NCBI GenBank assembly: GCA_947095535.1
Contig: OX352772.1
Location: 255,575,675 to 255,639,674, forward strand
DNA length: 64,000 nt
Reading direction: 5' to 3'
Source of the DNA: Poecilobothrus nobilitatus
Taxonomy: Eukaryota; Arthropoda; Insecta; Diptera; Dolichopodidae
The notes under the pieces were generated by a model. The model ran no database searches and was not told the origin of the DNA. It saw only the letters and a list, made by a program, of their open reading frames with translations. Position 1 is the stretch's first letter, and every line of letters begins with the position of its first letter. The position numbers were made by a program, and so were the translations under genes. Positions 34,533 through 45,959 of this stretch are shown in pieces.

Positions 34533-36900
34533 ATGCTAAAGGAAGATATTACTGTGGCACTAATTCAGCAGCCCAGTACAATGAAAGATCAACCAACAGG
34601 TTGGGATAGGAAACATTTCAGGTGTTTCTTTTGCTGCGACAATGGTAGGCCTAGAACTTGCATTGTAATTAGAAATGTACTAAACGCTATTTCCATTTCA
34701 CAGCTCAACAGTAAGGATACGACCACTATACTAACGGAATGGGAGGTAGAAGGGAGCAAGGTGGCCATCATCTTGGAATTGGTGTACCTGCCGTACGATG
34801 AACAAGAACCACCGCCGACAAAAGGGCTTAAGGACCTGGTAAGTCATTCAGAACTTAACGATATACACCTGATTGTGGACTGTGATGCTAACTCACACAA
34901 CACAGTGTGGGGCAGCACCAACGTCAACAACAGAGGTAAATCACTTTTAGAATATATAGGTACAACGAACCTGCTGATTCTGAATAAAGGTAATGTTCCA
35001 ACCTTTATAAACAGAAACCGCAGAGAAGTTATAGATATAAGTCTAGCCAGTAATAGTATAGGCAATATAATTAAGAATTGGCATGTATCGGAGGAGGTAA
35101 CTTTCTCAGACCATCGCCATATTAGGTTTGACCTAGATTTAGGCCACACAGAAAACTGTCCCTTTAGGAATCCCAAAAGAACGGATTGGAATCAATTTAG
35201 ATCGTGTCTTAGAGAAAAATTGAACTCGAGACTACACCCTATAAACTGTATAAACGAACTGGACAAAGAAACTGAGTTCGTAACAACGGCAATAAGCGAA
35301 TCATATGAAAGCTCATGTCCACTGATACGCATATCTAAACGATATAAGCAAAGGTGGATGAACAGAAACCTGATAGAAGTCAGGAAAAAAGTTAGGAAAC
35401 TTTTCAATAAAGCAATGAACACCCAAAGAGATACGCAATGGGCGGATTATAGGAAAGCACTCAAAGATTTCAAAAAAGAGTGCAGATCCGAAAAAATGAG
35501 GCTCTGGAGGGAATTTACAGAGCAAATAGAAAAAGTCAGTGATGCCTCAAAATTGAGGAAGATCCTCTCTAAAGGGCATACGCAACAAGAGCTACTAGAG
35601 AGAGAGGACGGAAGCATGTCATTAAGCATGGACGAATCACTTGAAATATTGTCTAAAAACTTTCCCGACAGCGATACGCTCGTAAGGCCGAGGGAACGGG
35701 ATGATTTCGAAGTATTGCAAGAACAGACGAGATGACGGCTAGAGTAGATCAAATCGAGACAGATAAGAAGTTATCCTGGGCTCTTAATTCCTTTGAACCA
35801 TTTAAATCTCCAGGGCCCGATAACGTCTATCCGAAACAACTCCAAGGGCTTGGCATTTTAAGACCAAGACTAAAGGCGATTTACAAAGCCCGTCTTAGAT
35901 TAGACTACACGCCGAAAATATGGAGGGAGTCCAAAGTGATTTTTCTCCCGAAACCGAACAAGAGGTGCTATAGAAAGGCAAACGCTTACAGACCGATAAG
36001 CCTGACTTCATTCCTCTTAAAAGGATTGGAAAGGATAATAGAACTGGAGATAAGAAACCAGTAAAACCCAAGGTTATCATGTTATCAACATTCATATCTT
36101 AAGGGGAAATCAGTGGACACCGCTCTACACGAGGTTATCCACACGATAGAAAAAGGTTTTCATAAAGGTAAAGTAACCCTCGGACGCTTTATCGATATTG
36201 AGAGTGCGTTTAACAACGTCGAAATAGAAAAAGTACTAGAAAGTATGGAAGGTGTATATTGAAGACTTTTTACTCAGGTGGGTTAAATCCATGCTGAGTA
36301 ATAGAAGTGCAATTTTTAACTTCGGTACGGCCGTAAAGAGAAAAGTAATCTTAAGAAGCACACCGCAAGGAGGTATCCTATCTCCACTAATATGGCTTAT
36401 AGTAGTGGATGAGCTGTTAGTAAAGCTATCGACATATAACCATAGAGTGTTATGCTACGCGGACGATCTGGTTCTATTGGTTACCGAAAAAGAGCCGGCC
36501 AACACAATAGACACAATGAAAAGGGCAATCGATATAATCGCAATCGATAATGCTAACACACGGTTCACTAGTCTGGTGGACAGCCACAAAAAAGAACAGG
36601 TACCGAAACATCCTAACGCAAATACAACGTCAGGGATGCCTTGGTATAACTGGTGCGACAAGAACAACGTCGACGAAGTCCATGGAAACAATCTTGGATC
36701 TAGAACCGATAGAAATTTATATCCAACGAAGATCTATGGATACAGCCATAAGGCTCTTCAAGACAGGTTACTGGCGTAACGACACAAGTCCGGTCGGTCA
36801 CAAGGAAATTCTACGAATAGTAGAGAATGCGGGCGTATACATACATAACTTCAATGTATACATACATAAGAGGATCAATGGGGAAACTTATCCGAGGTGA
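34533..36900 (+). pseudogene. LOA LINE ORF2: endonuclease, RT, C-terminal remnant
   Basis: The frame 34533-35735 has the endonuclease motifs IVDCDANSHNTVWGS, RGKSLLEYI, RREVIDISL and FSDHRHIRFDL, then a basic linker. RT follows at 35732-36064: FKSPGPDNVYPKQLQ, WRESKVIFLPKPNK, YRPISLTSFLLKGLER. After a stop at 36062, the catalytic Asp motif FIDIESAFNNV (about 36190) and, in a new frame, STPQGGILSPLIWL and CYADDLVLLV (36455-36485) complete the RT core. Near 36545 the sequence jumps to LTHGSLVWWTATKK, losing part of the thumb. The C-terminal part (SMETILDLEPIEIYIQRR) then runs to 36897, with the RNase H domain deleted. Multiple lesions make it non-functional. Confidence 0.88.
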
Positions 36901-37065
36901 GAATGTTCAATATAGGAGACATAGTGCGTTTCATGAAGGGAATTGAGTGGCTCGACGAGACGCTGTAGAAAGCGAGCGGGTTGTTGAGCAGGGGAGCACA
37001 ACGGGTCGCAGGGCCTAGGTGTAAGGGCTATTTCATGCCCCCCTGAGAAACAACAACAACAACAA

Positions 37066-37359
37066 ATATATTCTCAATCAAACAGTTTATTTTTGATTAT
37101 TTATACCCTTGTTGTAATTTAGTTAAATTTTTTTTTTTTTTAAAGCGTGGCCACACGTTTTCAGTATTAAGCGTTAACAACATTAGTTTCTGTGCGGTGG
37201 TTGTCAATTTTTTATTTTTTTTCTCACTTTTTATTTTATTTCATTCTATTACAAATAAAATTGTTCGGATTTTCGGCTTAGTACCTATTTGATTCGCCAA
37301 TGACTTTAATTTGACACTTTTAAGATTTATTTATATTTTTTCCCTTCACATATGATACA
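37066..37359 (+). other. Spacer and probable 5' UTR of the CR1-type LINE
   Basis: AT-rich; from about 37145 (GTGGCCACACG) it leads without interruption into the PHD ORF. No independent feature seen. Confidence 0.45.
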
Positions 37360-38296
37360 ATGCCTAAGTGTAATAAGGTCACATGTCGCGAAGTAAATGC
37401 TGAGTCTACAAGTGCATGCGCTGGTAGCTGTGAGGGGTTATTCCATCCTAAATGTATGGGACTCACAGCACCATTGGCGGATAGGGTAAAAAATTCGCCA
37501 GGTTTAGCCTGGTATTGTGAAACCTGCCGTAAAACGTCTCCGGCAACTTTGCAGCTGTCCATGTTGAAAATGGATCAAAAATTTAATACCCTAAAAATAG
37601 CTTTTAAAAGTCTAGCATTAGCCTTCGAATCCTAAACGGAAGATTTCGATAAATTGAAAAATTCTAATAACTTGCAAGTTCCTAATTGTAATGACTCCAT
37701 CGTGAGTGATACGAGCGTTCTAATAGGTTTCTCTTCTAACGGGTTTTGAACCACTCACACGGCCCAATTCTGAGATTGAATAAACCTTCAACCTTCGTGG
37801 AGATTTAATTCAACTAGAATCTTCCCTTCCGGTTCAGTCTGAAAATATGCATCTTACGGACGAACTAATTGATATATTTCCGAACTTAAGTTCGAACCCG
37901 TCTTTTAACAATATTGTAGTGAATAATAGTAGTAATAATAAAATTAATAATAATAGTGATTATAATAGAAATATTAGTGATAATATTAATAATAATAATA
38001 TTAGTAGTGATAATAATAGTAACAATAATAATAAAAATAATAATGCCAGTAGCGGTAGTATTAATAATATTGATCATAGGAATAGTAATGATAATATTAG
38101 TAGTAATAATAATAATAGTAATAATAGGAATAGTGACAATAATAGTAGAAGTAATAATGGTAAAACTAAGAATAATAATAATAAAACTAAGAGTAGTAAT
38201 AATTATAATAGAAAAAATATTAACCATAATAGTAATAATAAAAATAGTAACTTTGTAATTAAAAATTTTCAAACTCCGGCTGGATCATATGATTAA
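37360..38296 (+). pseudogene. CR1-type LINE ORF1 with PHD finger and Asn-rich tract
   Basis: Starts at ATG (MPKCNKVTCREV). Residues 4-58 form a PHD-type zinc finger: Cys pairs in CNKVTC and CAGSC, the GLFHPKC His/Cys pair, and WYCETC at the end. PHD fingers of this kind open the ORF1 of many CR1-group LINEs. A TAA at 37633-37635 stops the frame after ALAFES. The continuation is frameshifted through about 37840, then 37847-38296 is open: MHLTDELIDIFPN followed by about 120 residues dominated by Asn and Ser, encoded by (AAT/AGT)n-like DNA, ending KNFQTPAGSYD. The Asn tract looks like microsatellite expansion within coding sequence. Confidence 0.78.
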
Positions 38297-38729
38297 TAAA
38301 AAATTATATAGATTTTTCTTATAATATATAATTAGTACAATATAATTAAAAAATATATGTCATATAAATTATAATAAAATATCATATTGTAATAGCTATA
38401 TAATAAAATAATAATAAGCCATAATTCTTGTATAAGATAATAGATAACATAGAAATAATAGAAACGTCTTCGTGAGTACAATAGCTACAGCTTGGTAATC
38501 AACAGCTTAGTGAAATTAATGATTTACGGAATTGAAGCTAAGTCAAATATGAATAATAAATGACTTAGTGGATTGTCATTTGGAGGGGCAAGGGAAAAAA
38601 AATTAAAAATAACAATAAACATAATAATAATAATGACAATAATATTAATGATAATAGTAGAAATAACAGAAGGAGTAGCACTAATAGCAGTATTAATAAT
38701 AATAATCGTAATAGAATTAATAATAATAA
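38297..38729. other. AT-rich spacer with AAT/ATA microsatellite
   Basis: 38600-38740 is another (AATAAT/ATAATG)-rich tract. No motif-bearing frame. Confidence 0.5.
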
Positions 38730-38744
38730 TAATAAACAAGGCTT

Positions 38745-39290
38745 TTGAGCAGTGTAGTCGATTTGCCATCTTCTGACCTATTTGAAATAATTTGTGTCCA
38801 AATTTCCTATAGGCACTTAAATGCTAATTTATTCATTATACTTGTGTATATTTCACTTAGTAATTCTAACAAAATTGAGAGTTATAATGAGCTCATTATT
38901 TCAGTAAACAATATTTACCGTAAATTTGCTACTTCTTCTTCTAAAGTCTTCTAGTTCTAGGTGATTTCAATCTTCCAAATGTTAAGTGGTTATGGTCTGA
39001 TACAAATAATTTCTTGATTGCAGATATTTCACTGAACTTTGAATCAATTTTTATTGATGACTTAAATAGCCTGGATCTACAACAAATTAGTTCTGTCACA
39101 AACAATTTAGGCAGACAATTAGATAGTCTTTTCTTCAGATCATGACAACTGTTGGGCATCCCCTAGTGAATTAACTTTCACTAATATAGACGACTATCAC
39201 CCTCCGATAGAAATATTTCTCAATGTTAACTCCTCCAATGAACCTTCTATTTCCTAGAATTATCTAAAGTTTGACTTTGGCAAAACTGAC
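38745..39290 (+). pseudogene. CR1-type LINE ORF2 endonuclease, middle and end
   Basis: Frames spread over 38745-39290 read SSVVDLPSSDLFEIICVQISY, LNANLFIILVYISLSN, YNELIISVNNIY, then LVLGDFNLPNVKW (the GDFN catalytic motif, about 38958), and after a shift DYHPPIEIFLNVN, the final D-H motif of the APE/EEP nuclease. It leads into KFDFGKTDI, the usual start of the endonuclease-RT linker. At least three frame changes are present. The matching beginning of the endonuclease is found on the opposite strand near 40380-40225. Confidence 0.78.
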
Positions 39291-39612
39291 ATATTTATAT
39301 GTATCAGACATTTGCTTAAACCAAGCATCAGTTATGTTGTTCATTTAGTGAACTATCACAATTAACTGAAAAAGTCATAATTTACAAGGGTTAGTATGTT
39401 AGTATATTAGTATAGTATGTTAATAAATGATGATACTTCGATATTTAATTGGTCATTATTACTGTTAGTAACTACTAATTAATGTTAGTAATGATGTTAA
39501 TGGTAATAAGAAACAAGAAAAAAACAAAGAAACTAACATGCAAGCTAGATTAAAAATGACAGAGTAATCATGCAGACTACGAGAATTAACCATGCTCACG
39601 TAAAGTCTGCTT
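39290..39612. repeat. Left arm of long palindrome
   Basis: About 320 bp that reappears inverted at 39925-40240. Shared landmarks: CATCAGTTATGTTGTTCA, CAATTAAATATC and ATTAATTAGTAGTTACTAAC (right-arm sense), and AATTCTCGTAGTCTGCATGA. Small indels and substitutions separate the arms. Confidence 0.85.
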
Positions 39613-39953
39613 GGGCTGATGATCCTGTACGTCTTCCTCCATATGAAGCTAGACTTTCTTTAATTAATTTGAACTCCCTCCAGTCACGCCGTCTAGTGGC
39701 GGATATCATATTCGTTCAGCAGATGGTTCGCGGTGATATCAACTCCTCCTCTATTCGCGAACAAATGAGGTTTAGAGAGAATGTGAATAATTTGAGATCG
39801 GTCGAGCTTTTTAATGTGTCACACTATTCTACAGACTATGGCAAATTTGAGCCTATTTCGCGTATGTTAAGAGAGACTAACTCAAGGTCTGAGCTCTTTC
39901 ATATTAGCGTTAACAAATTAACACTGAGCCAGACTTTACGCGAGCATGGTTAA
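39585..39953 (+). pseudogene. CR1-type LINE RT C-terminal domain, in palindrome loop
   Basis: From about residue 14 of the frame: SAWADDPVRLPPYEARLSLI, LQSRRLVADIIFVQQMVRG, YGKFEPISRMLRETNSRSEL, ending at a TAA at 39951. This is the helical C-terminal region after the RT of CR1/Jockey-group LINEs (PPYEARL..., R...AD..F...L..G). The first residues are read through the left palindrome arm and do not belong to the LINE. Codon content is less AT-rich than the flanks. The 3' UTR continues naturally into the right arm. Confidence 0.8.
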
Positions 39954-40240
39954 TTCTCGTAGTCTGCATGATTAGTCTGTCATTTTTAATCTAACTTGCA
40001 TATTAGTTTCTTTGTTTTTTTTTTTTGTTTCTTATTACCATTAACATCATTACTAACATTAATTAGTAGTTACTAACAGTGGTAATGACCAATTAAATAT
40101 CTAAGTATCATCATTTACTAACATACTATACTAATATACTAACATACTAACCCTTGTAAATGTGATAGCAATTGTGATAGTTCACTAAATGAACAACATA
40201 ACTGATGCTTTGTTTAAGCAAATGTTTGATACAATATATT
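39925..40240. repeat. Right arm of long palindrome
   Basis: Inverted copy of 39290-39612. The spacer between arms is about 310 bp. Confidence 0.85.
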
Positions 40241-41280
40241 TATTGAATCGATATGTTCATCCATAATCCATGTTTCAGTTATAATAATATGAACTATGTA
40301 CTTAATTCAATCTAGTAAATGAGCGATGTCATCTATTTTGTGTTTTATACTTCCAGCGCTGAGATATAAAATTTTAATATAATATAAGAGCCACGTGATG
40401 TCGGGACTGAAATGTAGCTTCCTTTTTTCTAATGTCCCAAGAAGAGAAGCAATATTATTTATAATAGGATCACTGAGATAGTCCCAGCGAAATCTATCAA
40501 GAATCATTAAGCAAAGATATTCATCCAAGGAATCGGAAATGAATCGGATTACCTCTGTAGCCAGTGTTACAGCTCTCTGGAAACCACACTGATTGGAGTA
40601 AAATCCCTCATGACTTTCAGGAAGTTCGTGATACAGACTCTACTTATTTTTCCAGCAATTTATCAATGCTACAAATTAGATAAATGGGACGAAAGTTATT
40701 AACGTTGGTTTTCATACCTCCTTTATGCATTAGAAAAGTAACACTCTGCTTACATATTTCTGGAAAGATGTTGCTTTTTAGCCTTCTTATGAGGTTACTA
40801 ACTTCCACTTCATCAATCGGACTGAGGAATATCGATGCACTTATCAAGTTGTTAGGAGTTAGAGGAGCCTATATTTTGGAGGAAGCTCACCAGATTATAA
40901 CCAACTGTTGTGAAATGAGTGTTTAAAGCTTTTGGAATATCTGTGTGGTGTGCCTCTTTGTCACCATTTATTATTAATATTGGTTTATTTATGTTGGAAG
41001 ATTTGTTGTAGTTATTTGTGACGGCTTTGTTTAGGATAATTAATAGTTTGCTTGAGTCATGACATGTTCTTTCTATGTTACGATCCAATTCTTTTTGTTT
41101 GGCTTCTTTGGCATGATGCATGAGGCATGATGAATGCATGAGGTTCCTCTCGGTAACGTTGGACTCTAACCAACCAAAACCACTCACTTTAAAACCAGAC
41201 TTTAAGATGGGTTCTTTACAGTGGGGGCTTCTCCTAAGATTCAACTGATTCATTGAATCAGTCGTAAAAATTTTCACTTT
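40225..41280 (-). pseudogene. CR1-type LINE pieces on minus strand: linker, RT and endonuclease start
   Basis: Minus strand, from the right: the endonuclease-RT linker (ALNTHFTTVGYNLVSFLQNI, about 41277-40852), then RT motifs EVEVSNLIRRLKS, FPEICKQSVTFLMHKGGMKT and NNFRPIYLICSIDKLLEK (40847-40644). QCGFQRAVTLATE and LCLMILD follow near 40600-40490. At 40380-40225 the strand reads LYLSAGSIKHKIDDIAHLLD and HIIITETWIMDEHID, which is the very start of a LINE endonuclease, out of order after RT. The whole is a decayed, rearranged LINE; polymerase Asp motifs are incomplete. Confidence 0.75.
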
Positions 41281-42329
41281 ACTTAAAATCTAAAAGTTTT
41301 ACAAAATTTAAAAATCCTTTACGTATATTATGTATACTTTATATTTTATTGATCACAACAAAAGAGAGCACATATTTTTGTGCCAAATGCCAATTGTCAA
41401 TATCAATTTTATCATAGATTCGATAGAAGGAATTGAATCCACAATATTACATAATTCTTCTATATTTTTATTTTTGTCATTTTCATACATGTATTAATAA
41501 ATATTTAATATATATTATTCGTGTTAAGTTGCATGTATGTATGTTATGGTAACGTATGTATTGTAATGTAATATCATGTCATGTATTCAATTCAGTCATT
41601 TGAATCTATGAAAATATGATCCAAACAAAATTTTATTTTTATTTTCTCTTCTGCGAATACGAAATTTTTTTTTTAAGATTTTTTCAACATTCAACGAAGA
41701 TTCAACATTCAACGAAGAAGAATAGGTATGTATTTGTATTATGTTTTATAAAAAAAACAAAATAAAAAAAGCAAAGAAAAATATCAGCGAAGAGAGAATA
41801 AAGAAACAAAAAATTGAGAATTGATTTGAGATTGAGACTCATGAGAGTTGAGTTGAGTTTTGAGAATTGAGGTTTGAGACTCGAGAGGTGAGATACTATC
41901 TTATCATTTTATTTAGCTTTACGCTCATACTTTGCTCTTACATATTAAATTTTCATAGTATGTATACATAATACATACTTCATTTTCATTTTATTTCATA
42001 AATCATAAATCTTAGAAGATTCAATATATGAAATTGAATCCATAATTTATGATTGATGTGTAATACTGTAATATTAAGTAATAATAAGTAATGAATGAGA
42101 TTTAATGTATACACATTTTTTTCGTTGTATGTATATTCATACTTATTGTATGTATATTCATCATACTATAATTATTGATAAATGTAACAGATGAACTAAT
42201 ATTTCATTTTGACTCTTTAACTAGCTTTTAAGTTTATTGGATTTTAAAAAATTTGAATCATTTTGAATCATGATGACATTTATCATTCGAAAACTACTTT
42301 TCAAACGGATCGGATGTGGATATATTTTT
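41281..42329. other. AT-rich spacer, no gene recognised
   Basis: Contains a 17-bp tandem string TTCAACATTCAACGAAG (about 41688-41720), a GAGTTGAGTTGAG-type tract (41840-41895) and ATGTATATTCAT repeats (42128-42165). No coding motif. Confidence 0.6.
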
Positions 42330-43896
42330 TATACCCTACACCTAAAGTATAGGGTATATTAACTTTGGTATGGTGTTTGTAACCACCAAAAGGAAGCGAG
42401 TTAGATATGGACATGTATATACATTCTGAATCAGGATCATCTCCTGAGTCGATTTAACGATGTCCGTCCGTCCGTCCGTTCGCACGATAACTCAAAAACT
42501 AATAAAGCTATCTTGATGAAATTTATATAGTAGGTTACAAATTCCCAAAGGAAGGCCAAGTTCGAATCTGGACAAAATCCGTCCATGGGTTCGGATTCTG
42601 GAAGCTTCCAAATGATTCCGGAGCAAACGAGATTATCTCCAAAACCAACAAAGATAAAATCTTTAAATTTTGTACAATGATGTTCCTTCCCATTCGATTT
42701 ATGTCTCTGAAATTTAAGAGGATTTGGTCCATGTGTGGGGATTTTGGAAACTTCCGAACCAGTACCAGAGCAAATGAGATTATCTCCAAAACAATAAAGA
42801 TATAACCTTCAAATTTGACACAGTGGTGTTCTTTCATGTTTAATTTAAGTCTCTAAAATTTGAGAGGATTTGGTCCATGGGTTTGGATTTTGGAAACTTC
42901 CGAACCAGCACCAGAGCAAATGAGATTATCTCCAAAACCAATAAAGATTTAACCTTCAAATTTGACAGAGTGGTGTTCTTTCATGTTTAATTTAAGTCTC
43001 TAAAATTTGAGAGAATGTGGTACATGGGTTTGGATTTTGGAAACTTCCGAACGAGCACCAGAGCAAAGGAGATTATCTCCAAAACCAATAAAGATATAAC
43101 CTTCAAATTTGACAGAGTAGTGATCTTTCATGTTTTATGTCTCTAAAATTTAAGAGGATTTAGTCCATGGGTTTGGATTTTGGAAGCTTCCGAACGAGCA
43201 CCAGAGCAAATGAAATTATCTCCAAAACCAACTAAGATATAACCTTTAAATTTGGCAGAATGGTGTTCCTTCATGTTTGATTTATGTTTCTGAAATTTGT
43301 GAGGATTTGGTCCATGGATTCAAATCTTGGAAGCTTCCGGACGAGCCCCAGTGCAATCGAGTATATCTCCACAACCAACAAAGATAGAACTTTTATTTTT
43401 AGTACAAAGGTGTTCTGTTATGTTTCCTTTTCTGTAAAATTGGAAACTGACATTTGAAAGAATTTGAACCATGGGTTCGTATTTTGGAAACTTCCGGGCG
43501 AGCACAAGAGCAACGAGCATATCTCCAAAACCAACAAAAGTAGAACCTTTAAATTTAGTACAATGGTGTTTTGGCATGTTTTCTTTATGTTCCTGAGATG
43601 GATTCGATGAATTGGAGTGGCAATTCGGGTACCTTACACACACCTCCCAAGGACTAACAATCTTCGAAATTAATAAAGATAGAAACTTAAAGTTTTTTAT
43701 AAAGGTGTGAAGCATATCCCAAGAGGATGCCTCTTTTACTTTCCTGAAATTCGAGTTGAATAAGACACAAAAGGAAAGAAGTTCAAGCAGCCGCCAAAAA
43801 AAACTTATGGATTTTTAATTTAATTCGAATTATTGAGGTGTAGGGTATTAATAAGTCGGTTGCATCGACTTACTGTTACATTTACTTGTTTTTAAT
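42330..43896 (+). mobile_element. Family A element, copy 4 (complete, uninterrupted)
   Basis: The best reference copy. It has the 5' hairpin TATACCCTACACCTAAAG/TATAGGGTATA, the 5' block, (GTCC)n, core units of about 145 bp (42560-43620), and a unique 3' block (GGCAATTCGGGTACC, ACCTCCCAAGGACTAAC). Then comes AGGTGTAGGGTATTAATAAG, which is the inverted partner of the 5' ACCCTACACCT, and the stem-loop AAGTCGGTTGCATCGACTT with the ACTGTTACATTTACTTG end. There is no coding frame conserved between copies. Subterminal inverted repeats, an internal minisatellite and a 3' hairpin are the known plan of Helentron-derived DINE/HINE repeats; membership is inferred. Confidence 0.85.
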
Positions 43897-44639
43897 TAAG
43901 AAAACTTATAAAGGAAGTAAAAAACATAAATGTTTCAATTTGTTTTTTGTTTTGGTATTAAAATATTTAAGATAAAAGCAAATTGTAACCCCGTCCCAAT
44001 TTCGTATCATGGTGGATTTTATGTGTGACCATCCAAACGCAGTATAGACACCCGTGTCAAAAGAAACAGCTTATCGGAAAATTTGGCAAAGAAATTGAGC
44101 TCGCATAGTGTTCCCAATAGAAAGGAGTATGAATAGTAAAAGGTGTTCATTTTAATACGTGAATTTAAGGAGTTCTCAAATATTTTTGTTATATTCTTAA
44201 GGTATGAGCAGACTATAAAAACCATATCAAAGCCAAAATGAGGGACAACAAAAAAAATTTAATGGAAGCTTGTGGTGCTCCCAGCAGAGTTAAGTGATTT
44301 ACAGCTCCATAGCTGGCTATAATTAATTTATTTAATCTCAATGTTGATGTAGATGGTGTAGCAAACATTCAACGATAGACTTGAAACAAACTCAAGCCGG
44401 GGAAACAAGTTCTATAGAATTGCAGGCAACTGAACTTCAACTTATAGAGATAGCAACAAGAATGAGAAATAAGCGTAAGCAACAAACTTAATGAGCAAGT
44501 TAAGCAACAAAAGTTTCCACGATATTGTAAAACAAATTACAAAAAAAAAGAACACGCAGCACAAATATCGAGATATTTAAGAAAAATTTATGAAGCTAAA
44601 AGCAACGTAATAGTTTTTCCTATATTATAGATGTAGGTA
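43897..44639. other. Unassigned sequence, no gene recognised
   Basis: Less AT-biased than its flanks in 44000-44560 but no frame over 70 residues carries a recognisable motif. It could be further LINE-derived sequence. Confidence 0.45.
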
Positions 44640-45450
44640 AAATGAATATTAAAATTTCACCTCATTTTTGAATTGCCACTAAATAATTATTTAACTCGCT
44701 GACAGTGAAATTTCTTGCAGTTCTATTAATCTGGTGATTAATGTTACAGCGACTATGAAATTCATAGGAAGCTACAAGGGTGCTCTCATCTGCGAAACTA
44801 TGGATTGGATTGGGGGTTTTTTAAAGTAGGTTATTGATAATTATTAAGAGAGAATTAGATAAAACCGATCTCTGAGGGACACCACCATTTATTATACAAT
44901 TGTCAGATGAATATCTATCGACAAGTACGCGAATCATATAATTCGAAAGGAATTCTCCGATCCATTTTAAAAAGATTACATAATCCTAATGCTTTGAATA
45001 ATCCTAAAGCATCATGTCCGGGTTGCCAATAAATAATAAAGCATCATCAAGGTTGTACGGTTGTAGTTGTAGGTTGTAGTTGTGTAATAAAATTTTTCCA
45101 AGTATTTCATACCCCGCGTTAGCCCAAAACATTTTATTTATGAATATGGCGGTTCCACATCCTATGTTCTCGTTATTGAAGTTATGAACTGGAACAAAGT
45201 TTCTTATATTGTAATATTTTTCCTCTCTCTCGTAGACACATGTTTCATTTATGATGAGTACGTGAATTACAGGAGCACATCGAACAGTACAGGCTTCAAT
45301 TTTCGAAATTTTGTTTCTGATGCTTCTTGCATTTAATTATAATATATTTAGGTTCTCTCTTTTCATTGATATAAGATAGTAATCAATAATTACTTTCGAT
45401 TTATCAATATTTTTTTGATAATAGGACAATTAGCATCATTAGCCTTCATT
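44640..45450 (-). pseudogene. LINE endonuclease and RT-core fragments
   Basis: The minus strand near 45300-45100 reads, across frames, CAPVIHVLIINETC, YYNIRNFVPVHNF and CGTAIFINKMFW, resembling the APE-type endonuclease (ETW and GGxAI positions). From about 44950: FLSNYMIRVLVDRYSSDN, INGGVPQRSVLSNSLLIIINN, NPIHSFADESTLVASYEF and LNNYLVAIQK. These are RT motifs with the usual FADD altered to FADE. Several stops and frame changes are present, and the region between endonuclease and RT is deleted. The clade is not certain (CR1 group likely). Confidence 0.7.
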
Positions 45451-45959
45451 GTGATGATATTGAGTTGAACCACCCTTTGACAAAAACATTTTACAAACGA
45501 GCTTGTACATTCCTTAATCACATGAGGTCCTCTAAGATAAATTTTGAGCACCAATCCACATTTAAATACATATTTATTAATTACCTTGTTAAAAGTTACG
45601 CCTGTTACTTCAACAAAGTCCAGAATCTCTTTTTGTTTCCTTTTGAGTGCACCACTGAGAATTTTTTTTTTTATAAAGGAGGTGGGAATCTTCCAAAGAC
45701 ACCAAGATTCAGATTCTTACTGATTGAAGCCCCTCTTTAGCCAATATAATGGGATGAAACCCTTACCTGCGAACGCAGTATATTGGCTAGAAAAGGATAG
45801 GGAATAGATACGGAAACATTGAATTGGGAGTGGGACTGTAAGGAAACAATGCATCAGCCTATTATTATTACTATTTTGCTAACAGTGACTATAGCCGTTA
45901 GCCGTTACTATACAACATGTAGTAATTTATTTCAGTTCATTCTTAAAAACTAGAGGATG

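Larger units (their letters stand above)
32669..37065 (+). mobile_element. LOA-type LINE, 5' complete or nearly so, internally deleted
   Basis: A GC-richer block (starting about CTCCCACTCCTACGGAGCC) with a 5' UTR, ORF1, ORF2 and a 3' end GCCCCCCTGAGAAA(CAA)n at 37035-37065. The 3' 400 bp match the minus fragment at 661-1949. Comparison with that fragment shows the RNase H segment is missing here (join near 36845-36870). The RT-SFLLKGLER signature and the RNase H of the sister copy point to the LOA clade; R1 or I relatives are the alternatives. A target duplication could not be fixed confidently. Confidence 0.85.

Noticed and set aside
37886..38272. Ile-rich frames on both strands at 37886-38272 and 38573-38776 that look like membrane proteins
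   Set aside because: They are translations of AAT/ATA microsatellite in other frames; hydrophobicity is a composition artefact.
45465..45740. A 91-codon plus-strand frame between the two LINE parts
   Set aside because: No motif on either strand; it lies in the gap of a rearranged LINE and is likely fortuitous.
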